Origin: Halosegnis rubeus
GTDB lineage: Archaea; Halobacteriota; Halobacteria; Halobacteriales; Haloarculaceae
Assembly: GCF_009184545.1 (NCBI RefSeq)
Contig: NZ_QJOW01000005.1
Location: 1-64,000, forward strand
Length of the DNA: 64,000 nt
Direction: 5' to 3'
How positions within the stretch are numbered: position 1 is the first letter of the stretch; each line of letters begins with the position of its first letter. A program made the translations under genes and the position numbers. Positions 38,001-45,892 of the stretch are shown here, one piece after another. Below the pieces are notes generated by a model. It was not told where the DNA came from and did not search any database. It was given only the letters and a program-made list of their open reading frames with translations.

Positions 38001-38010
38001 TAAGTATTTT
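38001..38010 (-). promoter_or_regulatory. TATA-like element for the HMA-ATPase operon
   Basis: Read on the minus strand the sequence is AAAATACTTA, about 30-39 nt upstream of the HMA start codon at 37971. It lies in a 201-nt AT-rich divergent region shared with the winged-helix regulator on the plus strand, a natural place for autoregulated metal control. The exact box is a visual guess. Confidence 0.35.
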
Positions 38011-38172
38011 TTATATGATATGTTTGAATTCGGATACGAGTCGTTGGAACAGTCAAACGGGTCGTCTAGGGCTTTCGCTATCGCGGGTCCATCCTGTACT
38101 GGATACCTCGACAGACACCTACCCGACTCCTGCCCCGCTACCTTTTCCCGCGTGCTCGCGCTCAGTCCTCGT

Positions 38173-38697
38173 ATGAGTGATTCCGATACCGACCACCGTC
38201 TCGACGACATCGCGGTGCGAGACACTCGGATTTCGGACGCCATCGACGAGCCGATGCGGGCGATGGTCCTCGACATTCTGTCCGAGGAAGCCCTAACTGC
38301 GACCGAGGTCCACGAACGCCTCGACGATCGCGGCATCGACCGGACGGAGAACACGGTCCGCCATCACATCAACGAGCTCCGGGATGCGGGCCTCGTCGAC
38401 GTCGTTCGCTTCGAGGAGGGGCGTGGTGGGACGACGAAGTACTACCACGCGAACACGATCGTCCTCTCGTACTCACTACCAGATTCGGCCGACGCCGCCG
38501 TCGAGGAGATGATCGACGCTGCCCAGCCCCAGATCACGGACGCGCTCACTACGCTCACCGACGAGTACGACGACGCTATTGAGGAGATCGTCGAGGATAT
38601 GCAGCCCTGCGAGCACTGCCAGACCCAGAAGTACGAGACGTACGTTCTTCTGACCGTCCTGCGACGTGCGTTCGTTCGCGCCCACAGAAATTCCTGA
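38173..38697 (+). CDS. ArsR-type winged-helix metal-responsive regulator
   Basis: The 174-residue protein has an N-terminal winged helix (about 18-90) with LTATEVHERLDDRGIDR and TENTVRHHINELRDAGLV as helix-turn-helix and recognition helix, then a helical region and a C-terminal CEHCQTQKYE motif (about 153) that could ligate metal. I chose the ATG at 38173; the frame is open from 38020 but the first 51 codons look non-coding. It is divergent from the HMA-ATPase-FmdE operon and probably represses it until metal binds. Family assignment is by winged-helix pattern; ligand is unknown. Confidence 0.75.
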   Translation: MSDSDTDHRLDDIAVRDTRISDAIDEPMRAMVLDILSEEALTATEVHERLDDRGIDRTENTVRHHINELRDAGLVDVVRFEEGRGGTTKYYHANTIVLSYSLPDSADAAVEEMIDAAQPQITDALTTLTDEYDDAIEEIVEDMQPCEHCQTQKYETYVLLTVLRRAFVRAHRNS

Positions 38698-38726
38698 GGG
38701 GGAACCACCCCTACGCTGGCAGGGTC

Positions 38727-40193
38727 TTAGAAGGAGAACCGATCACGCGCGGATTGCATCGCGAGGCGAGTCAGGAGTCGCGCAGGGCCACGCTTTGGGA
38801 GGTCCCGTACAGTCTCGATGCTGGTCGGCGGTTCACTACCACCAATGTCTAACTCCCAGCCTGTCTCGTCCATGAAGCGTTCGACAGCCTGATTTACTCG
38901 CTGTCGCACGTCGTCCGAGTCCATTGTCTCGGGCACACCATTCCGGAGGACGACGTCGCCGTCAACGATCACTGTCTCGACGTCGGCCGGGACCGCGTTG
39001 TTCACGACGTGTGCGGGAACGTTGGTCAGTGGCGTGAACTTCGGTTTGTCGACGTCGAGGAGGATAATATCCGCGCGCTTTCCCGCTTCGATACTGCCGA
39101 TCTCGTCGCCCATCCCCAGCGCGCGTGCGCCCTCGATAGTGAGCATTCGTATCAGTTCCATCGAGTCGAACTGCCCGGCTGAACGCTTGAGATTTGCCGC
39201 CAGCCGAGCTTGCCGCGCTTCACCGAACATGCTGTACGAGTCGTGCCAGTAGTGGTCGTCAATCCCTACTCCGACGTCGACGCCGGCGGCTCGAAGCTCG
39301 GGAACGGGCGTCCACTGCGTCTCCCCGTCCGGATTCCAGTAACAGAAGACGGACGGGCAGTGCGCAACAGCCGCGTCCGCCTCGGCGGTTCGCTGGATGT
39401 CCTCTTCGTCGCCGAGGCGGAAGTGAGCAGCGACCAGTCGGTCGTCCAGGAGTCCAACGTCGTCGAGCAATCCTACCGAGTCCTCGCCACCGTTCGCTCG
39501 TGCCATCGTGTTACTCTCCTCGAGTTCGAGCAAGTGCGTGTGGACGAGCAGGTCCGGATACTCTGCGGCGAGGGATGCGGTCCGTTCCCACAGCTGCCGG
39601 GTACACGACCAGTCGTCGTGCGGGCAGATCGTCGCCCTGATTCGGCCGTCGTACGTGTCGTGGTACGTTTCGACGAACTCGCGAGCACGGGAGAACTGCT
39701 GATCGACTGGTTGGTCCCAGAAGAGGTCCGAGATCGCCGGGCCGAAAAATCCGCGGAGCCCTGCTTCCCCGAACGCCTCTGCACCTGCGGCAGGCCGTGC
39801 GTCCATCGAGTTCACGGTCGTGACACCGCCCAAGAGGAAATTGAGCGCTGCGAGCTCGACGCCTGCCTCGACGAGGTACTCGAATTCGCCGTTCCCTAAT
39901 CTGTTAAACAAGGCCGTCCCACTCCCAAGCATCTCCGTCAGCTCGAGTTCGCTAAACGCACCGATGAGCGGTGTCATCTCCAAGTGCGTGTGGGCGTTCA
40001 CCAACCCCGGCATCACCAGTTTCCCGTTCCCGTCGATAACGGTGGACGCTTCTAATTCTCCGTCTCCTGCACGTGATGGTCGGACTTCTTCGATACAGCC
40101 ATCGGTGATGCATACTGTGCCGCGCTCGTACAGGCGGTTCCGCTCGTCGGCTGTGAGAACGAGTGCATCATGGATTGCCAGATCGACAGCCAT
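38727..40193 (-). CDS. Amidohydrolase (SsnA / TrzN-like deaminase family)
   Basis: A 488-residue metal-dependent amidohydrolase of the COG0402 type, which includes cytosine and S-adenosylhomocysteine deaminases and chlorohydrolases. The metal-binding VNAHTHLEM lies near residues 65-73, with further ligands likely in VHTHLLELEE, VAAHFRLG and GVGIDDHYWHDSYSM. The closing GSIEAGKRADIILLD strand is typical. The substrate cannot be read from sequence. It is not obviously tied to metal resistance; the 328-nt region to the divergent permease separates the two units. Start at 40193 is the first ATG. Confidence 0.75.
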   Translation of the reverse strand: MAVDLAIHDALVLTADERNRLYERGTVCITDGCIEEVRPSRAGDGELEASTVIDGNGKLVMPGLVNAHTHLEMTPLIGAFSELELTEMLGSGTALFNRLGNGEFEYLVEAGVELAALNFLLGGVTTVNSMDARPAAGAEAFGEAGLRGFFGPAISDLFWDQPVDQQFSRAREFVETYHDTYDGRIRATICPHDDWSCTRQLWERTASLAAEYPDLLVHTHLLELEESNTMARANGGEDSVGLLDDVGLLDDRLVAAHFRLGDEEDIQRTAEADAAVAHCPSVFCYWNPDGETQWTPVPELRAAGVDVGVGIDDHYWHDSYSMFGEARQARLAANLKRSAGQFDSMELIRMLTIEGARALGMGDEIGSIEAGKRADIILLDVDKPKFTPLTNVPAHVVNNAVPADVETVIVDGDVVLRNGVPETMDSDDVRQRVNQAVERFMDETGWELDIGGSEPPTSIETVRDLPKRGPARLLTRLAMQSARDRFSF

Positions 40194-40341
40194 CGTAAAT
40201 TAGGAAGTGGATGTGACAGTTACCGTACTGGACAACCGAGCAGGCCGGCGAAGGCTGTTCTTCCAGGTGGTGTTCCCCTCATTTGGGATATCATCGGTCT
40301 CTACTGGTCCCATTAGCCTCTAATACGTCGGCGTGATTTAA

Positions 40342-40364
40342 TCAGATTCCCCTTTTGAATCTGA
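40342..40364. promoter_or_regulatory. 8-bp inverted repeat in divergent region
   Basis: TCAGATTC (40342-40349) and GAATCTGA (40357-40364) form a perfect inverted repeat around a 7-nt spacer, CCCTTTT. It lies in the 328-nt gap between the amidohydrolase and permease genes, which point away from each other, so an operator is more likely than a terminator. The rest of the gap holds a smaller palindrome and a TATA-like box; no gene was found. Confidence 0.45.
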
Positions 40365-40416
40365 AGTCGGATTCCGTGGAGCTTGTGGAGGTTTGCAATG
40401 TTTTCCCCTCTTCACG

Positions 40417-40429
40417 ATAGATCATCTAT
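40417..40429. promoter_or_regulatory. 6-bp palindrome in divergent region
   Basis: ATAGAT and ATCTAT flank a single C. The site lies about 50 nt upstream of the TATA-like box for the permease cluster, a place where a haloarchaeal activator would bind. It is short enough to be chance. Confidence 0.3.
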
Positions 40430-40472
40430 GGCCGACGGTTACGATGCCATAGTACTGATACCCTCATAGGCA

Positions 40473-40480
40473 GTATATTC
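40473..40480 (+). promoter_or_regulatory. TATA-like box for the permease cluster
   Basis: GTATATTC, about 42-49 nt before the permease ATG at 40522. That would give a transcript with a leader of roughly 15-20 nt. It is the best candidate in the gap. Confidence 0.35.
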
Positions 40481-40521
40481 TAATCAAAACCGCAATAGAT
40501 GATCCCTACAATGATACACCT

Positions 40522-41916
40522 ATGCAGGCGACGATAATCGACGGAGTTCTTGAATCCCTTCGTATCGGTGTCGGATTTCTCTGGACGGCGGCGTGGGCGA
40601 TCATCATGGGCCTCACGATTACGAGTCTCGTCCAGGTCTACGTCTCGAAGGAGCGGATGGCACAGGTGCTGGGTGAGGGCGATCTAACTGGACTTACCAA
40701 GGCGACTGTGTTCGGAGCAGCAAGCAGTGGCTGTAGTTTCGGCGCCGTCGCCATCGGGAAGGGCCTGTTCAAGAAGGGGGCGCACGCGGTGAACTTCCTC
40801 GCGTTCATGTTCGCGTCGACGAACCTCATCGTCGAACTAGGGCTGATGATTCTCATCCTGCTTGGCTGGGAGTTCCTCGTCGCGGAACTGCTCGGCGGCC
40901 TGATTCTCATCGCCGTCATGGCCGCCATCGTCCACCTCACGCTTCCCGAAAACCTGTTTAACGAAGTCCGCGAGAAGCTCAACGAGCGCGACCGCCAGGC
41001 GGGCGTCACGGAAGATCCCACCTGCGGGATGGAGGGGAAAGACGAGTACACGCTCACGACCGACGGCGGTGAGACGCTCAAATTCTGCTCGGAGGGCTGT
41101 ATGGAGACCTATCGCCAGGAGACGTCGAGTAGCGGCGGGTGGCGTGACGAGTTGCTGTCGTGGGGTGGCTGGTACAAGGTCGGGAATCAGTACCGCAAGG
41201 AGTGGTCGATGATCTGGAAAGACATCGTCGCCGGCTTCCTTATTTCTGGGTTCGTCATCGTCTTCGTCCCGCAGTGGGTGTGGAACACGCTGTTCATTCA
41301 GGGCGACGGCCTGCTCGTGACTGCCGAGAACGCCGTCATGGGCGTCATCATCGCCGTCCTCAGTTTCGTCGGCAGTATGGGCAACGTCCCGTTCGCCGTC
41401 GCGCTCTGGGGTGGTGGCGTCAGCTTCGCCGGGATCATCGCGTTCGTCTACGCCGACCTCATCACCGTGCCCGTCCTGAACGTCTACCGGAAGTACTACG
41501 GCTGGAAGGTGATGCTGTACATCCTCGGCGTCTTCTTCGTCACGATGGCGTTCACCGGCTTCCTCATGGAGCTGCTGTTCGACGCGCTGGGTATCGTTCC
41601 AGATCTGGCGGGCGGCGAGACGGCGACTGAACAGACGTACTTCGAGCTCAACTACACGTTCTACCTCAATATTATCGCCTTTGCGCTCTCCGGGTTCCTT
41701 CTGTATGTCTACCGGCGGGGACTCGGCGCACCAGGTCAGTATCGAGATCCGGTGTGCGGGATGCGAACCGACGATGAGGGCCCGAGTGCGTCCCACGATG
41801 GGACGACGTACTATTTTTGCTCAAAGAAATGCAAGCGTACGTTCGAAGAAGAACCAACGGAATTTACTAATCAAAGCCCGCAAATATCGAGCCACGATCA
41901 CGATCATGACCACTGA
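40522..41916 (+). CDS. COG0701-type permease with two YHS domains
   Basis: A 464-residue membrane protein of the DUF318/ArsP-like permease family. Hydrophobic helices fill residues about 10-150 and 225-425. The conserved GAASSGCSFGAVAIGKGLF lies near 62-80 and SFVGSMGNVPFAVALWGGG later, the paired half-repeats of this family. Between the halves sits a YHS domain (DPTCGMEGKDE ... FCSEGCMETY, about 167-205), and a second (DPVCGM ... FCSKKCKRTFEEE) near 411-450 before a tail HDHDHDH. YHS domains bind metals, so the protein probably moves or senses a soft metal such as copper or mercury. It opens the plus-strand metal cluster. Confidence 0.82.
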   Translation: MQATIIDGVLESLRIGVGFLWTAAWAIIMGLTITSLVQVYVSKERMAQVLGEGDLTGLTKATVFGAASSGCSFGAVAIGKGLFKKGAHAVNFLAFMFASTNLIVELGLMILILLGWEFLVAELLGGLILIAVMAAIVHLTLPENLFNEVREKLNERDRQAGVTEDPTCGMEGKDEYTLTTDGGETLKFCSEGCMETYRQETSSSGGWRDELLSWGGWYKVGNQYRKEWSMIWKDIVAGFLISGFVIVFVPQWVWNTLFIQGDGLLVTAENAVMGVIIAVLSFVGSMGNVPFAVALWGGGVSFAGIIAFVYADLITVPVLNVYRKYYGWKVMLYILGVFFVTMAFTGFLMELLFDALGIVPDLAGGETATEQTYFELNYTFYLNIIAFALSGFLLYVYRRGLGAPGQYRDPVCGMRTDDEGPSASHDGTTYYFCSKKCKRTFEEEPTEFTNQSPQISSHDHDHDH

Positions 41917-42041
41917 TGATCGCACTGTGGTTCATCCGCTGTGATGGGGTTCATCATCACAGTTTCAATCCGCAATTGTCACACCTACTGCGCTCAAATA
42001 GACGGTATGAATAGTCAAATCCCGCAACTCGGGGCTGTCAT

Positions 42042-42641
42042 ATGAATCGCCGTCGAGCAGATACTGTCGTCGGTGTGCTTCTCGGGTTCGTTCTCCTGGC
42101 CGGCGGGGTACTCAGTTGGCGGGCCTATCAACAGCGTCGGGCTATCGAGCAATCGATGGGGTCAATGATGGGTTCATCTATGGGAACGATGCACGGCCCA
42201 GACCCCCTCTGGTACGTGGTTGGAACCCTGCTGGTTGCTGGCGTTATCGGTGGCGTCTATTACGTGGTCCGGGGAGAACTCACCGATCCAGAAGTGGCCG
42301 ACACAACGGTGCCTGTCGATCCTGCACAGACATCGGCGGCAACAGCTACGTCGATGGATGATGACGCTGCACCGGCGACGTCTATCAATCCTGAATCGGA
42401 CCCCCAAGCACGCGTTCTCGATCTCTTACCGGATGATGAACGACGCGTCCTCGAACCCGTCCTGAACTCCCCCGGAATCACGCAGATTGAACTTCGGGAT
42501 CGATCTGAGTTCTCGAAGAGTAAAGTAAGCCAGACCGTGAGTTCACTCGAGGAGCGAGGTCTGCTGTATCGGGAACGACAGGGTCGGACCTATCGTGTGT
42601 ATCCGAGTGATGACCTTCGGCAGCAACAACCGGGAAAATAG
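42042..42641 (+). CDS. Membrane-anchored winged-helix protein with Met-rich loop
   Basis: The 199-residue protein has two membrane helices (about 8-26 and 57-77) joined by a short loop carrying SMGSMMGSSMGTMHG (about 38-52), a linker, and a cytoplasmic winged helix (about 125-190) with ITQIELRDRSEFSKSKVSQTV as helix-turn-helix. If both termini are inside, the Met-rich loop faces outward. This is the build of a one-component membrane sensor-regulator, the loop binding Cu(I) or Ag(I). The cluster downstream has related Gly-Met motifs. Function is inference; topology is clear. Confidence 0.65.
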   Translation: MNRRRADTVVGVLLGFVLLAGGVLSWRAYQQRRAIEQSMGSMMGSSMGTMHGPDPLWYVVGTLLVAGVIGGVYYVVRGELTDPEVADTTVPVDPAQTSAATATSMDDDAAPATSINPESDPQARVLDLLPDDERRVLEPVLNSPGITQIELRDRSEFSKSKVSQTVSSLEERGLLYRERQGRTYRVYPSDDLRQQQPGK

Positions 42642-42809
42642 TCGCTATCTATCGGGCGCTCTCCCTCTCGAATTCCGTAGGTATGAACGGTCTCCCTCGA
42701 GCAAAACGGTTAGAAGATGTTATAGACGTTCTCGAACGTTCTCCTGTATGGATTCACACCCATGTCGATAACTCCCGAGCAGGCCTACGAGTAACCGAGG
42801 AGAGAGACA

Positions 42810-43130
42810 ATGACCAACTTCAAACTCGGCCGGTGGCTGCTCGTGGCGCTCGCGATTGTCGGACTCGCGTTCGCCGCACCGGCAGTCAGCGCACACGACA
42901 ACGCAACGACCGCTGACGACGCGCCTACGGACAATGCCACCGCAGATGAATGGGCCACTTGGATGGAGGCACAGATGACCGAACACATGGGCCCGGGTAG
43001 CGTCGAGTGGATGGAGTCGCACATGGGTGTGACCGTCGACGAGATGGCCCAGGACATGGCTGACGGGGAATACCACGACGGGGCTGACGACGGCTACAAC
43101 GGCGGGATGTACGGGCAGGGCCACTGCTGA
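42810..43130 (+). CDS. Exported Met/His-rich small protein
   Basis: A 106-residue protein with a signal peptide (residues 1-28, cut after VSA) and an acidic mature part rich in Met, His and Trp (DEWATWMEAQMTEHMG, EWMESHMGVTVDEMAQDM). The tail NGGMYGQGHC adds a Gly-Met motif and a single Cys. No enzyme fold is apparent. The composition fits an extracytoplasmic metal-binding protein, probably for copper. It lies 168 nt after the membrane HTH gene and 57 nt before a TM-SHOCT gene on the same strand. I know no family name. Confidence 0.6.
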   Translation: MTNFKLGRWLLVALAIVGLAFAAPAVSAHDNATTADDAPTDNATADEWATWMEAQMTEHMGPGSVEWMESHMGVTVDEMAQDMADGEYHDGADDGYNGGMYGQGHC

Positions 43131-43187
43131 CGGCTCTGGCCGTTTCGATCGCTCCAATCGAACACCACAACTCACCAACGCAAGATA

Positions 43188-43541
43188 ATGACGCAACTCA
43201 CCACTCACATCGGACGCACTGCTCGGCGACTCGCGATCCTCGCCGTCCCGCTGCTAGTTGCGGCGACTGGACCGGCTGTTGCCCACGGTAGTGGGAGCTA
43301 CGGCGGCGGCATGATGGGGGGCGGCTGGGGCCTCTTCGGTGGAGCGATGGGGCTCTGGGGGTTCCTCTGGATGGGGCTCCTCATCGCCGTTCCGCTCTAC
43401 ATTGTCTATGCGCTCCTCAATCGAGGCTCCGGTGGGAACGAAGAGCAGTCGCTGTCGGTTCTCCGTGAGCGCTACGCCCGCGGAGAGCTCTCGGATGACG
43501 AATTCGATCGGCGGCGAGAACAGCTCGAACGCACCGGATGA
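43188..43541 (+). CDS. TM-SHOCT protein with Gly-Met motif (first)
   Basis: A 117-residue protein. A cleavable or uncleaved signal helix covers about 12-32, followed by HGSGSYGGGMMGGGWG (about 33-48), a membrane helix (about 52-76) and a C-terminal SHOCT domain (about 87-115, VLRERYARGELSDDEFDRRR). SHOCT is a short helical tail that mediates oligomerisation. The outward Gly-Met stretch resembles Cu(I)-binding sequence. A sister gene at 44057 encodes a protein of the same length and build, with a DUF302 gene between them. Confidence 0.65.
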   Translation: MTQLTTHIGRTARRLAILAVPLLVAATGPAVAHGSGSYGGGMMGGGWGLFGGAMGLWGFLWMGLLIAVPLYIVYALLNRGSGGNEEQSLSVLRERYARGELSDDEFDRRREQLERTG

Positions 43542-43636
43542 CTGGAGCAGCTGCTGTTCCAGCCGATACATCATATTCCCAACGGCCGCCGTTGCGGCAC
43601 CCAACCGTTAACCCCGTAGACGGGGTATGATACTTC

Positions 43637-44053
43637 ATGGAATACACAATACAGACTTCAGTCACCGGTGAGTTCGACGACGTCGTCGACACGACGATTG
43701 CGGCGCTCAAAGACGAAGGATTCGGCGTCCTCTGTGACATCGACGTCCAAGCGACGCTCGAGGAGAAACTCGGCGAGGAGTTTCGACAGTACTGCATCCT
43801 CGGTGCGTGCAACCCGGGGCTGGCACACGAGGGCCTGAACGAAGAGATCGAACTCGGCGCACTCCTCCCGTGTAACGTCATTGTCTACGAAACCGACGGC
43901 GGCGAGGTCATGGTGAGTGCCGTCGACCCACAACAGCTCGTCGGCATCGCCGACAACGAGGCACTCGACTCGATCGCGAACGAGGTCCACGACCGGTTCG
44001 AACGCGTTCTCGCCAGCGTCGCGGACGAACTCGAATCATCGACCGAGATCTGA
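43637..44053 (+). CDS. DUF302 domain protein
   Basis: A 138-residue soluble protein of the DUF302 family (COG3439). It opens with YTIQTSVTGEFDDVVDTTIAALKDEGFGVL and has the later CNVIVYETDGGEVMVSAVDP typical of the family. Here residues YCILGACNPGLA carry two cysteines where the family has a conserved N-P turn. DUF302 proteins are of unknown biochemical role but often lie beside metal or thiol-stress genes. Only 3 nt separate it from the next gene, so the two are surely co-transcribed. The start is the ATG at 43637. Confidence 0.8.
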   Translation: MEYTIQTSVTGEFDDVVDTTIAALKDEGFGVLCDIDVQATLEEKLGEEFRQYCILGACNPGLAHEGLNEEIELGALLPCNVIVYETDGGEVMVSAVDPQQLVGIADNEALDSIANEVHDRFERVLASVADELESSTEI

Positions 44054-44056
44054 ACC

Positions 44057-44410
44057 ATGACATCATCAAACCAACTCGACACCACAACCATCGTCCTCCT
44101 CATCCTCGGGGCGATCATCGTCCTCCCCTTGCTCACGATGGGGATGGGATTCGGCGGGATGATGGGATACGGTGGAATGATGGGTGGATACGGGACGACC
44201 AGCGGCTGGTGGCCACTCGTCGGGATGCTCGTCCAGCTGGTCTTCCTCCTCCTCCTGCTCGGTGGCGGATATCTCGTCTTCCGTCGCGTGACGGCATCGC
44301 AGTCGTCGCGGAATCCCGCAATGGAGGAGCTGCGTATGGCATACGCCCGCGGAGATCTCACCGAGGAAGAGTTCGAGGCGCGTCGGAACAAGCTCGAACG
44401 CTCGGAGTGA
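44057..44410 (+). CDS. TM-SHOCT protein with Gly-Met motif (second)
   Basis: Also 117 residues: membrane helix (about 10-29), a Gly-Met loop GMGFGGMMGYGGMMGGYG (about 29-46), a second helix (about 52-74) and a SHOCT tail (about 89-115, LRMAYARGDLTEEEFEARR). With both ends inside, the Gly-Met loop faces out, as in the HTH gene at 42042. The protein overlaps in design with its sister at 43188, pointing to duplication with divergence. It lies 3 nt after the DUF302 gene. Likely a membrane-anchored metal-binding or scaffold subunit. Confidence 0.65.
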   Translation: MTSSNQLDTTTIVLLILGAIIVLPLLTMGMGFGGMMGYGGMMGGYGTTSGWWPLVGMLVQLVFLLLLLGGGYLVFRRVTASQSSRNPAMEELRMAYARGDLTEEEFEARRNKLERSE

Positions 44411-44533
44411 CGGTCCGACCACCAACCTCCGGCGTTACTCACGTCCGGCCCCTTGGAATCCGAAATCTGTGACCCTCACAGCTTTCGGATGTGAATAGAA
44501 GTGTGCTAAAAGCATAAGACCATACTAGCTACT

Positions 44534-44842
44534 ATGACGGAAGTTATCCTGTTCACACAGGAGACTTGTGGAGCGTGCGCAACGCAGCGAGAGAAAAACG
44601 AGGGTATCGAAGATGCGTATCCGGATGTCGAGTTCCGGGAGGTCGACATCCAGACCGATCTGGAGACGGCCGAGGAGTACGGTGTCCGAAAGACGCCAAC
44701 GACGCTCGTGTATGCAAACGGGGAACAGACGGCCGAGTTCATCGGCATCGTCGACCGGGACGAATTGGAGGCTGCCATCGAGAGCGCCGGCCAGCAATCG
44801 CCCGGACTCACGAACCGGCTCGCCAGCATCATCCGTGGATAA
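44534..44842 (+). CDS. Thioredoxin / glutaredoxin-like protein
   Basis: A 102-residue thioredoxin fold. The active site is QETCGACATQRE (CGAC near residues 12-15), and the cis-proline loop is VRKTPTTLVYANGEQ. The strand order fits a small thioredoxin. No signal peptide is present, so it acts in the cytoplasm, perhaps reducing thiols exposed to copper. A TATA-like CTAAAAG lies about 25 nt before the ATG, suggesting its own leaderless promoter. The cupredoxin gene follows 19 nt later. Confidence 0.8.
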   Translation: MTEVILFTQETCGACATQREKNEGIEDAYPDVEFREVDIQTDLETAEEYGVRKTPTTLVYANGEQTAEFIGIVDRDELEAAIESAGQQSPGLTNRLASIIRG

Positions 44843-44861
44843 CAGAAGCCAACCAGCTACA

Positions 44862-45608
44862 ATGACAGACTACAGTAGACGCCAGTTCCTGGGAGCGCTC
44901 GGTGCTGGCACAGTCGCGAGTGCGGGATTCACCCAACCAGTCGCCGCACAGGAGACGCCCGTCGTGAAGATGGGCAACAACTACTTCGACCCGATCGGGC
45001 TCCACGTCGAACCTGGCACGACCGTCCGCTTCGAGATAGCAGCCGGAGCTCACTCGGCGACGGCCTATCCGGACCGCGTTCCCGCCGACGCCACCGCCTT
45101 CGACAGCGGGACCATCTCGCAGGGGAGCTTCGAGCACACGTTCGAGGTGCCCGGAACGTACGACTACTACTGCATCCCTCACAAGACGGTCGGCATGGTC
45201 GGTCGCATCGTCGTTGGTAGCCCTGGCGGTCCAGCTGAAGACAGCCCGATCCCGGACGGCGAGGTCCCAGACAGCGAAACGATCGTCCAGAACGGCGCCG
45301 TTGCCGTCGGCTCGGACGTCGACGGCAGTGGGAGTACCGATGGCGGAATGATGGGTCCAGGGATGATGCACGGCCGGAACGGTGGATGGTTCGGTGGGCT
45401 GCCGTTCGTCGGCGGGGCACTCGGGATGCTGGGGCTGGTCGGCGGCTTCCTCTACTGGGCAATGGGTCGAGGCGATGCACCTCCAGAGAGTGACGATTCC
45501 GCTATGGAAACCCTCCAACGTCGTTACGCACGAGGCGAGATCGACGAAGAAGAGTTCCAGAAGCGTCGTGAACGGTTGGAGACTGGGAGTGAAGATCCAT
45601 CTCGGTAA
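44862..45608 (+). CDS. Tat-exported cupredoxin fused to TM-SHOCT tail
   Basis: A 248-residue halocyanin-like protein. A Tat signal (RRQFLGALGAG, residues 6-16) leads to a plastocyanin-type domain (about 33-120) with all type 1 copper ligands: His64 in GAHSATAYP, Cys104, His107 and Met112 in YYCIPHKTVGMVG. Then come a Gly/Ser linker with GGMMGPGMMHG (161-171), a membrane helix (about 178-201) and a SHOCT domain (about 215-241, RRYARGEIDEEEFQKRR). The start is the ATG at 44862; the same frame is open from 44568 but overlaps the thioredoxin gene. The fusion of cupredoxin, Gly-Met motif and SHOCT is unusual and ties the cluster to copper. Confidence 0.8.
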   Translation: MTDYSRRQFLGALGAGTVASAGFTQPVAAQETPVVKMGNNYFDPIGLHVEPGTTVRFEIAAGAHSATAYPDRVPADATAFDSGTISQGSFEHTFEVPGTYDYYCIPHKTVGMVGRIVVGSPGGPAEDSPIPDGEVPDSETIVQNGAVAVGSDVDGSGSTDGGMMGPGMMHGRNGGWFGGLPFVGGALGMLGLVGGFLYWAMGRGDAPPESDDSAMETLQRRYARGEIDEEEFQKRRERLETGSEDPSR

Positions 45609-45892
45609 GGCGCGGTGTCGTCGCCATTTCTACACGCCCGAGGTCCCTCGCTCAGGAGTCCTTCGAAGACCTGTTCCTACGCCGCGGCACTTCTCCGCGG
45701 AACGTAAGCCGCACTCATCGGTGCCCAGAGAACGAGGGACACAGCAGCAACCAGAGTCCACCGAACCGTTTGCCCGATCAGACGGTCGTAGTGAAATCCG
45801 AGTCAAACTATCCAATTGAGCGAAGCTGGATATAGTGCTGTTTGGGTCTTCTCCCCTACAGTTACCGGAGTAAGTAGTCTACTGGCCTGATC

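Noticed and set aside
40837-41796. 319-codon minus-strand frame over the YHS permease
   Set aside because: Its product is a run of charged residues mirroring the permease codons; the permease is clearly real.
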